Below are positions 30,871 to 42,587 of a stretch of DNA of 64,000 bases, in pieces (the stretch's first letter is position 1; each line of letters opens with the position of its first letter). Source of the stretch: Siphonodentalium dalli (taxonomy: Eukaryota > Mollusca > Scaphopoda > Gadilida > Siphonodentaliidae); NCBI GenBank assembly GCA_032622095.1, contig CP136061.1, positions 84,792,324-84,856,323 of the forward strand. Direction: 5' to 3'. Made by a program: the position numbers and the translations under genes. The notes under the pieces were generated by a model. The model saw only the letters and a program-made list of their open reading frames with translations. It did no database searches and was not told the DNA's origin.

Positions 30871-32020
30871 TAGACCTGTCATGAATGGTGCTGAATGGAT
30901 GTGATATTCAGTTCATTATGTAGACCTCATGAATGGTGCTGAATGGATGTGATGTTCAGTTCATTATGTAGACCTGCCATGAATGGTGCTGAATGGATGT
31001 GATGTTCAGTTCATTATATAGACATGTCATGAATGGTGCTGAATGGATGTGATGTTCAGTTCATTATGTAGACCTTTCATGAATGGTGCTGAATGGATGT
31101 GATGTTCAGTTCATTGTGTAGACCTGTCATGAATGTCCCTGAATGGATGTGATGTTCAGTTCATTATGTATACCTGTCATGAATGGTGCTGAATGGATGT
31201 GATGTTCAGTTCATTATGTAGACCTGTCATTAATGGTGCTGAATGGATGTGATGTTCAGTTCATTATGTAGACCTTTCATGAATGGTGCTGAATGGATGT
31301 GATGTTCAGTTCATTATGTAGACCTGTCATGAATGTCCCTGAATGGATGTGATGTTCAGTTCATTATGTAGACTTATCATGAATGGTGCTGAATGGATGT
31401 GATGTTCAGTTCATTATGTAGACCTTTCATGAATGGTGCTGAATGGATGTGATGTTCAGTTCATTATGTAGACCTGTCATGAATGGTGCTGAATGGATGT
31501 GATGTTCAGTTCATTATGTAGACCTGTCATGAATGGTGCTGAATGGATGTGATGTTCAGTTCATTATGTAGACATGTCATGAATGGTGCTGAATGGATGT
31601 GATGTTCAGTTCATTATGTAGACCTTTCATGAATGGTGCTGAATGGATGTGATGTTCAGTTCATTATGTAGACCTGTCATGAATGTCCCTGAATGGATGT
31701 GATATTCAGTTCATTATGTAGACCTCATGAATGGTGCTGAATGGATGTGATGTTCAGTTCATTATGTAGACCTGTCATGAATGTCCCTGAATGGATGTGA
31801 TATTCAGTTCATTATGTAGACCTCATGAATGGTGCTGAATGGATGTGATGTTCAGTTCATTATGTAGACCTGTCATGAATGTCCCTGAATGGATGTGATG
31901 TTCAGTTCATTATGTAGACTTTTCATGAATGGTGCTGAATGGATGTGATATTCAGTTCATTATGTAGACCTGTCATGAATGGTGCTGAATGGATGTGATA
32001 TTCAGTTCATTATGTAGACC

Positions 32021-32975
32021 TCATGAATGGTGCTGAATGGATGTGATGTTCAGTTCATTATGTAGACCTGTCATGAATGGTGCTGAATGGATGTAATGTT
32101 CAGTTCATTATGTAGACCTGTCATGAATGGTGCTGGATGGATGTGATGTTCAGTTCATTATGTAGACTTGTCATGAATGGTGCTGAATGGATGTGATGTT
32201 CAGTTCATTATGTATACCTGTCATGAATGGTGCTGAATGGATGTGATATTTAGTTCATTATGTAGACCTCATGAATGGTGCTGAATGGATGTGATATTCA
32301 GTTCATTATGTAGACCTGTCATGAATGGTTCTGACTGGATGTGATATTCAGTTCATTATGTAGACCTCATGAATGGTGCTGAATGGATGTGATGTTCAGT
32401 TCATTATGTTGATGAATGGATGTGATATTCAGTTCATTATGTAGACTTTTCATGAATGGTGCTGAATGGATGTGATATTCAGTTCATTATGTAGACCTGT
32501 CATGAATGGTGCTGAATGGATGTGATATTCAGTTCATTATGTAGACCTCATGAATGGTGCTGAATGGATGTGATGTTCAGTTCATTATGTGGACCTGTCA
32601 TGAATGTCCCTGAATGGATGTGATATTCAGTTCATTATGTAGACCTCATGAATGGTGCTGAATGGATGTGATCTTCAGTTCATTATGTAGACCTGTCATG
32701 AATGGTGCTGAATGGATGTAATGTTCAGTTCATTATGTAGACCTGTCATGAATGGTGCTGGATGGATGTGATGTTCAGTTCATTATGTAGACTTGTCATG
32801 AATGGTGCTGAATGGATGTGATGTTCAGTTCATTATGTATACCTGTCATGAATGGTGCTGAATGGATGTGATATTTAGTTCATTATGTAGACCTCATGAA
32901 TGGTGCTGAATGGATGTGATATTCAGTTCATTATGTAGACCTGTCATGAATGGTGCTGACTGGATGTGATATTCA
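32021..32975. repeat. 625-bp spaced satellite duplication
   Basis: The ordered markers ATGTAATG, CTGGATGG, GACTTGTC, GTATACC, GATATTTAG, CCTCATG and CTGACTGG occur at about 32,021-32,350 and again 625 bp later at about 32,645-32,975. Confidence 0.75.
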
Positions 32976-35394
32976 GTTCATTATGTAGACCTGTCATTAA
33001 TGGTGCTGAATGGATGTTCAGTTCAGTTCATTATGTAGACCTGTCATGAATGTCCCTGAATGGATGTGTTATTCAGTTCATTATGTAGACCTCATGAATG
33101 GTGCTGAATGGATGTGATATTCAGTTCATTATGTAGACCTGTCATGAATGGTGCTGAATGGATGTGATATTCAGTTCATTATGTAGACCTGTCATGAAGT
33201 CCCTGAATGGATGTGATGTTCTGTTTATTATGTAGACCTGTCATGAATGGTGCTGAATGGATGTGATGTTCAGTTCATTATGTAGACCTTTCATGAATGG
33301 TGCTGAATGGATGTGATGTTCAGTTCATTATGTAGACATGTCATGAATGGTGCTGAATGGATGTGATGTTCTGTTCATTATGTAGACCTGTCGTGAATGG
33401 TGCTGAATGGATGTGATGTTCAGTTCATTATGTAGACTTGTCATGAATGGTGCTGAATGGATGTGATGTTCAGTTCATTATGTAGACTTGTCATGAATGG
33501 TGCTGAATGGATGTGATGTTCAGTTCATTATGTAGACCTGCCATGAATGGTGCTGAATGGATGTGATGTTCAGTTCATTATATAGACCTGCCATGAATGG
33601 TGCTGAATGGATGTGGTGTTCAGTTCATTATGCAACCTGTCATGAATGGTGCTGAATGGATGTGATGTTCAGTTCATTATGTAGACCTTTCATGAATGGT
33701 GCTGAATGGATGTGATGTTCAGTTCATTATGTAGACTTGTCATGAATGGTGCTGAATGGATGCGATGTTCAGTTCATTATGAAGACATGTCATGAATGGA
33801 TGTGATGTTCAGTTCATTATGTAGACATGTCATGAATGGATGTGATGTTCAGTTCATTATGTAGACTTGTCATGAATGGTGCTGAATGGATGTGATATTC
33901 AGTTCATTATGTAGACCTGTCATGAATGGTGCTGAATGGATGTGATGTTCAGTTCATTATGTAGACCTGTCATGAATGGTGCTGAATGGATGTGATGTTC
34001 ATTATGGAGACCTCTCATGGATGGTGCTGAATGGATGTGATGTACAGTTCATTATGTAGACCTGCCATGAATAGTGCTGAATGGATGTGATGTTCAGTTC
34101 ATTATGTAGACCTGCCATGAATGGTGCTGAATGGATGTGATGTTCAGTTCATTATGTAACCTGTCACGAATGGTGCTGAATGGATGTGATGTTCAGTTAA
34201 TTATGTAGACCTGTCATGAATGGTGCTGAATGGATGTGATGTTCAGTTCATTATGTAGACCTGTCATGAATGGTGCTGAATGGATGTGATGTTCAGTTCA
34301 TTATGTAGACCTGTCATGAATGGTGCTGAATGGATGTGATATTCAGTTCATTACGTAGACCTGTCATGAATGGTGCTGAATGGATGTGAGGTTCAGTTCA
34401 TTATGTAGACATGTCATGAATGTTGATGAATGGATGTGATGTTCAGTTCATTATGTAGACCTGTCACGAATGGTGCTGAATGGATGTGATGTTCAGTGCA
34501 TTATGTAGACCTTTCATGAATGGTGCTGAATGGATGTGATGTTCAGTTCATTAAGTAGACCTGCCATGAATGGTGCTGAATGGATGTGGTGTTCAGTTCA
34601 TTATGTAGACCTGTCATGAATGGTGCTGAATGGATGTGATATTCAGTTCATTATGTAGACCTGTCATGAATGGTGCTGAATGGATGTGGTGTTCAGTTCA
34701 TTATGTAGACCTGTCATGAATGGTGCTTAATGGATGTGATGTTCAGTTTATTATATAGACCTTTCATGAATGGTGCTGAATGGATGTGATGTTCAGTTCA
34801 TTAAGTAGACCTGCCATGAATGGTGCTGAATGGATGTGGTGTTCAGTTCATTAAGTAGACCTGCCATGAATGGTGCTGAATGGATGTGGTGTTCAGTTCA
34901 TTATGTAGACCTGTCATGAATGGTGCTGAATGGATGTGATATTCAGTTCATTATGTAGACCTGTCATGAATGGTGCTGAATGGATGTGATATTCAGTTCA
35001 TTATGTAGACCTGTCATGAATGGTGCTGAATGGATGTGATGTTCAGTTCATTATGTAGATGAATGGATGTGATGTTCAGTTCATTATGTAGATGAATGGA
35101 TGTGATGTTCAGTTCATTATGTAGACCTGTCATTAATGGTGCTGAATGGATGTGATGTTCAGATCATTATGTATACCTGTCATGAATGGTGCTGAATGGT
35201 TGTGATGTTCAGTTCATTATGTAGATGAATGGATGTGATGTTCAGTTCATTATGTATACCTGTCATTAATGGTGCTGAATGGATGTGATGTTCAGTTCAT
35301 TATGTAGATGAATGGATGTGATGTTCAGTTCATTATGTATACCTGTCATTAATGGTGCTGAATGGATGTGATGTTCAGTTCATTATGTATACCT

Positions 35395-36614
35395 GTCATG
35401 AATGGTGCTGAATGGTTGTGATGTTCAGTTCATTATGTATACCTGTCATGAATGGTGCTGAATGGATGTTCAATTCAGTTCATTATGTATACCTGTCATT
35501 AATGGTGCTGAATGGATGTGATGTTCAGTTCATTATGTATACCTGTCATTAATGGTGCTGAATGAATGTGATGTTCAGTTCATTATGTAGATGAATGGAT
35601 GTGATGTTCAGTTCATTATGTAGACCTATCATGAATGGTGCTGAGTGATGTTCAGATCATTGTGTAGACATGTCATGAATGGTGCTGAATGTATGTGATG
35701 TTCAGTTCATTATGTATACCTGTCATTAATGGTGCTGAATGGATGTGATGTTCAGTTCATTATGTATACCTGTCACGAATGGTGCTGAATGGATGTGATG
35801 TTCAGTTCATTATGTAGACCTGTCACGAATGGTGCTGAATGGATGTGATGTTCAGTTCATTATGTATACCTGTCATGAATGGTGCTGAATGGTTGTGATG
35901 TTCAGTTCATTATGTATACCTGTCACGAATGGTGCTGAATGGATGTGATGTTCAGTTCATTATGTAGACCTGTCACGAATGGTGCTGAATGGATGTGATG
36001 TTCAGTTCATTATGTATACCTGTCATGAATGGTGCTGAATGGTTGTGATGTTCAGTTCATTATGTATACCTGTCACGAATGGTGCTGAATGGATGTGATG
36101 TTCAGTTCATTATGTATACCTGTCATGAATGGTGCTGAATGGATGTGATGTTCAGTTCATTATGTAGACCTGTCATGAATGGTGCTGAATGGATGTGATG
36201 TTCAGTTCATTATGTAGACCTGTCATGAATGGTGCTGAATGGATGTGATGTTCAGTTTATTATATAGACCTGTCATGAATGGTGCTGAATGGATGTGATG
36301 TTCAGTTCATTATGTATACCTGTCATGAATGGTGCTGAATGGATGTGAGGTTCAGTTCATTACGTATACCTGTCATGAATGGTGCTGAATGTATGTGATG
36401 TTCAGTTCATTATGTAGACCTGTCATGAATGGTGCTGGGTGGATGTGATGTTCAGTTCATTATGTAGACCTGCCATGAATGGTGCTGAATGGTTGTGATG
36501 TTCAGTTCATTAAGTAGACCTGTCATGAATGGTGCTGAATGGATGTGGTGTTCAGTTCATTATGTATACCTGTCATGAATGGTGCTGAATGGATGTGATG
36601 TTCAGTTCATTATG
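35395..36614. repeat. distal copy of the window's first 1.3 kb of satellite
   Basis: The order of variant units matches 1-1,320: a GGTTGTGATG unit, the GATGTTCAATTCAG unit, a GAATGAATGTG unit, the short GTAGATGAATGG unit, the GAGTGATGTTCAGATCATTG unit, a GAATGTATGTG unit, then the alternating GTCACG/GTATACC/GGTTGTG series. The offset is 35,344 early on and 35,294 after one unit is lost (a GTGAGGTTCAG unit present twice at about 990-1,040 but once here). The match stops near 36,614. Confidence 0.85.
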
Positions 36615-38125
36615 TATACCTGTCATGAATGGTGCTGAATGGTTGTGATGTTCAGTTCATTATGTATACCTGTCATTAATGGTGCTGAATGGATGTGATG
36701 TTCAGTTCATTATGTATACCCGTCATGAATGGTGCTGAATGGATGTGATGTTCAGTTCATTATGTATACCTGTCATGAATGGTGCTGAATGGATGTGATG
36801 TTCAGTTCATTATGTATACCTGTCATGAATGGTGCTGAATGGATGTGATGTTCAGTTCATTATGTATACCTGTCATGAATGGTGCTAAATGGATGTGATG
36901 TTCAGTTCATTATGTATACCTGTCATGAAAGGTGCTGAATGGTGTTCAGTTCAGTTCATTATGTAGACCTGTCATGAATGGTGCTGAATGGATGTGGTGT
37001 TCAGTTCATTATGTAGACCTGCCATGAATGGTACTGAATGGATGTGATGTTCAGTTCATTATGTATACCTGCCATGAATGGTGCTGAATGGATGTGATGT
37101 TCAGTTCATTATGTATACCTGTCATGGATGGTGCTGAATGGATGTGGTGTTCAGTTCATTATGTAGACATGTCATGAATGGTGCTGAATGGATGTGATGT
37201 TCAGTTCATTATGTAGACCTTTCATGAATGGTGCTGAATGGATGTTCAGTTCAGTTCATTATGTAGACATGTCATGAATGGTGCTGAATGGATGTGATGT
37301 TCAGTTCATTATGTAGACCTGTCATGAATGGTGCTGAACGGATGTGATGTTCAGTTCATTATGTAGATGAATGGATGTGATGTTCAGTTCATTATGTAGA
37401 CCTGTCATGAATGGTGCTGAATGGATGTGATGTTCAGTTCATTGTGTAGACCTCTCATGAATGGTGCTGAATGGATGTGATGTTCAGTTCATTATGTAGA
37501 CCTGTCATGAATGGTGCTGAACGGATGTGATGTTCAGTTCATTATGTAGACCCGTCATGAATGTTGCTGAACGGATGTGATGTTCAGTTCGTTATGTAGA
37601 CCTGTCATGAATGGTGCTGAATGGATGTGATGTTCAGTTCATTATGTAAACCTGTCATGAATGGTGCTGAACGGATGTGATGTTCAGTTCATTATGTAAA
37701 CCTGCCATGAATGGTGCTGAATGGATGTTCAGTTCAGTTCATTGTGTAGACCTGTCATGAATGGTGCTGAATGGATGTGATGTGATGTTCATTGTGTAGA
37801 CCTGTCATGAATGGTGCTGAATGGATGTGATGTGATGTTCATTGTGTAGACCTCATGAATGGTGCTGAATGGATGTGATGTTCAGTTCATTATGTAGACC
37901 TGTCATGAATGGTACTGAATGGATGTGATGTTCAGTTTATGATACTGAGATATAATGAAAATTTATTTTAGCACAATTACATATCATCTGGTATGCGGAA
38001 GATAAGAGAGGGTCTTTAAGCTTTGTCTGTGATATGTATATTTGTATATTTATCACAATCGATCAACACACACAAGAGTTAATTTATGCAGTGCATTAAT
38101 TGTCACCAACCTGGAATTGCTCATT

Positions 38126-38152
38126 AGTCGAGTTTTTTTCCAAAACTCGACT
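38126..38152. repeat. perfect 11-bp hairpin
   Basis: AGTCGAGTTTT (38,126-38,136) and AAAACTCGACT (38,142-38,152) are exact reverse complements around a 5-nt loop. A GC-rich run of GGGCGG/GGACGG motifs follows at about 38,165-38,200. This hairpin plus G-rich head probably begins the dispersed repeat that also contains the 161-bp tandem units to the right. Confidence 0.8.
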
Positions 38153-38334
38153 TATAGTTTGATGAGGGACGGTGGGCGGCGGACGGGCGGGCGGCGTGTT
38201 TTGCTTATAACTCAACCGTTTATTGACGGATTAAAAAAAATTGGTGTGTGAGTACATATCCATGCACGTAAGCTGCAGACAAAAAATCGGGTTCGTCCGC
38301 ACATTTATTACAGAGTTATGGCCCTTTGAATTTT

Positions 38335-39139
38335 CAGCTCGTTAGCGCGATAACTTCAACAAACGTTATCCGATTTGATTGAAATTTGGTATATAGGTGT
38401 CTCCCAAGAATATCTCGGATGAGTTCGAAAACCGGCCTGGTCTGATAAAATTTGATAGAGTTATGGCCCTTAATTAGTCATTTTTCACGAATTTTTAGCT
38501 CGTTAGCGGGATAACTTCAACAAACGTTACCCGATTTGATTGAAATTTGGTATATAGGTGTCTCCCAATAATATCTCGGATGAGTTCGAAAACCGGCCTC
38601 TTCCGATAAAATTTGATAGAGTTATGACCCTTAATTAGTCATTTTTCACGAATTTTCAGCTCGTTAGCGCGTTAACTTCAACAAACGTTATCCGATTTAA
38701 TTGAAATTTGGTATATAGGTGTCTCCCAAGAATATCTCGGATGAGTTCGAAAACCGGCCGGGTCCAATAAAATTTGATAGAGTTATGGCCCTTAATTAGT
38801 CATTTTTCACGAATTTTCAGCTCGTTAGCGCGATAACTTCAACAAACGTTATCCGATTTGATTGAAATTTGGTATATAGGTGTCTCCCAAGAATATATCG
38901 GATGAGTTCGAAAACCGGCCTGGTCCGATAAAATTTTATAGAGTTATGGCCCTTAATTAGTCATTTTTCACGAATTTTCAGCTTGTTAGCGCGATAACTT
39001 TAACAAACGTTATCCGATTTGATTGAAATTTTGATATATAGGTGTCTCCCAAGAATACCTCGGACGAGTTAAAAAACTGGCCCGGTCCGATAAAATTTGA
39101 TGGAGTTATGGCCCTTAAATAGTCATTTTTCGATTTTAC
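38335..39139. repeat. 161-bp tandem repeat, five copies
   Basis: CAGCTCGTTAGCGCG-type starts occur at 38,335, 38,496, 38,657, 38,818 and 38,979, an exact 161-bp period. Each unit runs through AACAAACGTTATCCGATTTG, GGTATATAGGTGTCTCCCAA, CTCGGATGAGTTCGAAAAC, a GATAAAATTTGATAGAG segment and GTTATGGCCCTTAATTAGTC. Copies differ by a few substitutions and single-base indels; the fifth is the most diverged. There is no open frame. The GAGTTATGGCCC core recurs at about 58,667, so this belongs to a dispersed family. Confidence 0.93.
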
Positions 39140-39271
39140 CTATTAATTAGTCTAACGATACTGATGCACACCAATTGGCGGTAGCCACCGGCGGTAAGCC
39201 ACCGCAAACGAGACACAGCATCTCTGATGCCACCTCTTGTTTTAGTCTTTATTATCCATAATTCTTTCCAG

Positions 39272-39406
39272 GAAAAAATGTGAATATTGGTTGTCAAAGA
39301 ATCCCCGAGAACTCATGTATGGTTGGACTTACTTGCGATGTTGGAAGTGATACCTGTACGTGTGATAACAGTAACCTATACTGGACTGGATCAGCTTGTG
39401 ACGCTA
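39272..39406 (+). CDS. internal exon: EGF-like six-cysteine module 1
   Basis: This 135-bp exon encodes one extracellular cysteine-rich module. The acceptor is TTCTTTCCAG and the donor GTGAGT. It opens with two bases of a split codon and ends with one (phase 1 at both ends), so it is a symmetrical, shuffle-competent exon. Cysteine spacing is C-x7-C-x5-C-x6-C-x-C-x11-C, with Tyr-Trp five residues before the last cysteine. This is the classical EGF pattern, including the C-x-C pair, in which six cysteines form three disulfides. The Y-W-x4-C ending replaces the usual glycine-aromatic motif of canonical EGF and recurs in all five modules. No signal peptide or membrane segment lies in this exon. 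I cannot name the protein; MEGF-type receptor, EB-module protein or matrix protein are all possible. The frame stays open into the next exon. Confidence 0.82.
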
Positions 39407-39924
39407 GTGAGTTCTTAATTAACAGTTACATTGTTACACGATAGTGGCTACATTTATTGTTGAAAAATTTTCATATCAATCACAACTAACATTAGACATC
39501 CTGGGAATCACAATCTTTTCGTCTAATCTAACCTCGAATCGGGGGAAGGATTTCACATCGAATCGAACCTCAACTCGAACCACCTTAATCAAAAGTTCAG
39601 TGACAATAACAATTTGATTTTGTTGGTGGCGATTATAGAAGACATAACAAGTAATTTATCACTTCATCATGGTTTTTACTGTAATTAACGCAGGTAATTG
39701 GATGTTTAACTTTAGCACTTGGCATATCATGTATTGGTGCAGAGGGAGTCGCCATAAAGTATGCCTAGAGGTCAAGGGTTGAGGAGTCTAGAATAGTGTA
39801 TACCCTCATGATTGTTAAAATATACATATACTGGGGAGGTTTGAAAATTTATCGGATCTTAGCGATAATTTCAAATCGAATCGAATCTCGAACGTTTGCA
39901 GGAGCCTATTTGATAGCCCAGTGG

Positions 39925-40173
39925 TTAACCTTTCCATGACTGTAGCTTCCTGAAATATTGCGAAAACCATGTGCCAATGCAATCTCTTTTATATGCGAGT
40001 CTCCCATAGGGAGCCTCGCAAATATAAGATAGTTCATTGGCCTAACAATATTATACCTTGACCTTGTAAGCCAGTGCATTCTCTTATATATTCAAGGCTC
40101 CCTATAGGAGTCTAGCATATATAAGAGGATCTTTAATGCTGCACCAGAGTGGCTCCCGTCATGAAAGGGTTAT
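39925..40173. mobile_element. TTAA-bounded MITE, copy 1
   Basis: The left end is TTAACCTTTCCATGACTGTA and the right end GTCATGAAAGGGTTATA, which are inverted matches of each other, and TTAA (or a decayed TTATA) marks the boundaries. Inside are shorter inverted pieces around TCTTATATA. It is related in inverted orientation to 56,172-56,403. Length is about 249 bp, with no coding capacity. TTAA targets are typical of piggyBac and Kolobok superfamilies; which one is unresolved. Confidence 0.72.
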
Positions 40174-41744
40174 ATAACACTTCCATATGGAGCCTTAAAT
40201 GGACCCAAGCAGTTATCAGTGCATTGGTCTCTCTGTCTGGGGTTAACACCTCGACTTAGAATGATATCAACACACCGGCATGAATTCGCCATCCGACTGG
40301 AGTATTGGGTCTCACCAAGAATAAGTGGCTTGGTCAGATAAAGTGGTGTGTGTGGTATGTGTCATACACTATTCAAGTCTCATGCCAAGTTGTGACCCTT
40401 GCGCAAGATCACTCGTACTATGACAGCCTAGTTGTGCATGCATAGACGGGAAATAGGCATTTTTGGCAAGCTTAACTTAGTGTGGAGGGGTGAGTATGAA
40501 CGTGTACATGTCTCGCCGCTCTAGTGAATGACCTGTAAAATGGCAGCACACATTAGATGCAGCGCGGCTCAACAACTGAGGTAATGACGTAATAATTCAA
40601 GCACTTATCAGCTCATGTGATCATCTATATAAAAACTATCCATTATTGTCCATCCAAATGTTTTTGCTCTCTAAATTAGGCTGGCCTTGGTTTAGGCCGA
40701 GATTCCAAAATTCAAGAATGGAAACAATTAAATCCTGAAAATAGACCTACTTTGCATACAAAATCTGTTTCGAGATCACTTTTAATGAGCAAAAAATATT
40801 ATATGACATAAGGAATCCGAATATTTGTTGAACACGCCACTCAACATCGCTTTGGGGAGGGTTAAATTTTTGCCCCATATTTGCGCTACTATACCATAGA
40901 GCCACAATGATAAAACCATCCGATAGCAGATATGCCACGGATCACAACAATGCAAACATATTGTGACAATATACAATGAGTTTTTGATAAACTGAGTTGG
41001 AACAGACACATTTTGCTGAATTAGTGAAATAAAATATGTTCACGATTAACAAAATACCTCACAGTGCAAATGCCAAACGATTATCTGGCAACTTTTTTAC
41101 ATTTCCAATACCACTGACATAACTGCCTCTCATTTCAAAGGAAGAAACAGTTAAATTTAAAATAGATAAAAAAGCTGGAACTGTAAAATGAATAAAAATA
41201 TGGTTGGGTAGCATGAGGAAAATGAGGAGAGTTCATATGTTTCTCCAGTTATTCACCCCGAAATAACCGGATCCTGAAATTAGAAAAGATAGTTATTATT
41301 AATATGGTGGTCGCTGAAATTCCCCTTTCTGGTGACACCTCGGGTAATGAGAGCCATACTATTATTGATCCATCCATAATACACTGAGGCCAGTAAACCG
41401 ATCGCTGGGTGGGCTAAATTTTGTTGCACTCAAGTAAAATGACCCTAACCGATTGATGGTAGGAACTCGAATGATTGTTATATATGATCCTGATAGCCCA
41501 TTTTTGTCCGACCAAGTTAAAAATTGTGCACTTGCTTTTGTCTGAACTCTATAACAACATACATCACCCTAGTTCAGGTATAGAACACTGAATTTATTAG
41601 ATTGGGAGATAGGTTATGTACAGTAAAGAAATGTTTGTCATATCTTGTGGAAATTACATTATTTTATCATGTTGTGAGGAGGGAATGGCCCATATTGATG
41701 ACTGACGATACAGGAACTTCATATCAATGATTGTTTCGCCGATG

Positions 41745-41793
41745 TGGGTATCTCGATACATTGATGCATTATCGATGTATCGTTACACCCCTA
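41745..41793. mobile_element. possible hAT-like terminal fragment
   Basis: Read on the minus strand, the segment starts AGGGGTGTAACGATACATCG and contains an 8-bp inverted pair (CGATACAT/ATGTATCG). A GGGGTGTAACGATACA terminus is familiar from many animal hAT elements. I do not see a matching opposite end upstream, so this is at best one end of a decayed copy. Confidence 0.4.
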
Positions 41794-42050
41794 ACAAGCA
41801 GGGCATTGTTCGTGAAATGGAGAGCCTGATTTGTGCCTCAACATGTTCATCCCGAGGAGCCTACAGCAGACAACAAAGGATGTTTCATAAAATATCATTC
41901 ACACCTCCAGCTACCGGCTGCAGTGGTGTTTGTTTTGATCCTTATTGCTGTGACTTCTGTCTTCGCTATTCATCATGTTAACGTCTATGTCAAAATAATA
42001 TCTATTGTCTTAATTATGTTTAAAAATGTATTGGTATTAAATATTTACCC

Positions 42051-42070
42051 GGGGGGGGGGGGGGGGGGGG
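42051..42070. repeat. 20-base G homopolymer
   Basis: Twenty consecutive G follow CCC (42,048-42,050). True length is uncertain because sequencing of such runs is unreliable, and the site is probably polymorphic. A second run of 11 G lies at 60,003-60,013. Confidence 0.9.
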
Positions 42071-42587
42071 TGCGGTTTGCCAGGCCAGCTTAGAATGTTC
42101 AACTGAACAGAGTCAGTCTGATAGAAATACCCAAAATACCAAACTGGTACTTCATGCTTTCAATTTTCTATTGGAAATTTACAGCTTAAGAATATAACCC
42201 CAATATGGTTTTAAATTTTCTCACTGATGCTGAGTGTTGGCTATATATATAGATCAAAATCTTAACAATTTTACCAAAAATATATAAATATTTAACTTTT
42301 GATCAAAACAGCGAATTTCAGATTATTGCACACGAAATACTGTTTTGAAAATAAAACTACCAGAACAATTTCAGCCTATTTTCACTCTTAAACTTGCAAC
42401 TGATGTGCTAATCATGCAAATTGTTGTGATGACCCCCACCTTGTCAGCACATCCCTGACCAAGATAGCGTATTAAAATCAGCTGTAGATAAAGCGATATA
42501 GACAGGTGAAAATCAGCTGAAAGGAAGCCTGCCACAGTCTGGAGGCTGTGTATTAGCTAGGGATATTGAAGTTTTATTTATTTCCAG

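Larger units (their letters stand above)
1..37940. repeat. 50-bp tandem satellite array (about 758 units)
   Basis: The unit is 50 bp, in order GTCATGAATGGTGCTGAATG, GATGTGATGTTCAGTTCATT, ATGTAGACCT. It repeats without interruption from base 1 to about 37,940, where it breaks off after TTCAGTTTATGATAC. The plus-strand consensus is about 40% GC with 14 G to 6 C and 18 T to 12 A. All six frames meet stops, so it is not coding. Most units differ from the consensus at 0-3 positions; recurrent variants are GTATACCT/GTAGACCT, TTCATG/GCCATG/GTCACG, GATATTCAG and GGTTGTGATG. Length variants also occur: 49 bp (GTAACCT), 48 bp (CCTCATG), 40 and 30 bp (internal losses) and 55 bp (extra GTTCA). The unit itself holds short GAATGG direct repeats. 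The left boundary is outside the window. Because the first exon to the right starts with a splice acceptor, the array is probably intronic. Confidence 0.98.
1..39271 (+). other. inferred upstream intron (right part)
   Basis: The exon at 39,272 begins after a good acceptor (TTCTTTCCAG) and is in phase 1, so it must be spliced to an earlier exon. I find no exon candidate between the satellite edge (37,940) and 39,271; that stretch is a short AT-rich unique piece (37,941-38,120), a hairpin, a GC-rich patch and the 161-bp repeat. The simplest reading is that the intron extends leftward through the whole satellite and is longer than 39 kb. This is inference: an exon left of the window was not seen. 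Confidence 0.55.
39407..42587 (+). other. intron between modules 1 and 2
   Basis: A 3,181-bp GT-AG intron. It contains a TTAA-bounded MITE (39,925-40,173), a probable hAT-like terminal fragment (about 41,745-41,793) and a 20-G homopolymer (42,051-42,070). The stretches 39,407-39,924, 40,174-41,740 and 42,071-42,580 are AT-rich with only short chance ORFs, and I recognise nothing in them. Confidence 0.75.

Noticed and set aside
1-37940. CRISPR-like array
   Set aside because: Repeats are directly abutting with no variable spacers, units differ only by point variants, and the context is eukaryotic.
1-37940. Satellite-encoded hammerhead ribozyme
   Set aside because: Neither strand of the unit has the CTGATGA core or a GAAA box in the required order.
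38420-39090. Hammerhead-like core GGATGAG...CGAAAAC in each 161-bp unit
   Set aside because: The first core base pattern is wrong (CGGATGA, not CTGATGA), there is no room for stem II, and no closing stems are visible.
39901-39935. tRNA-like A box (TAGCCCAGTGGTTAACC) suggesting a tRNA or SINE
   Set aside because: No B box follows at a suitable distance and the similarity spans the junction of flank and MITE end.
41833-42093. 86-codon ORF with a hydrophobic stretch, possible transmembrane exon
   Set aside because: It runs into the poly-G tract, no splice signals frame it, and it overlaps another chance frame; composition alone is weak support.
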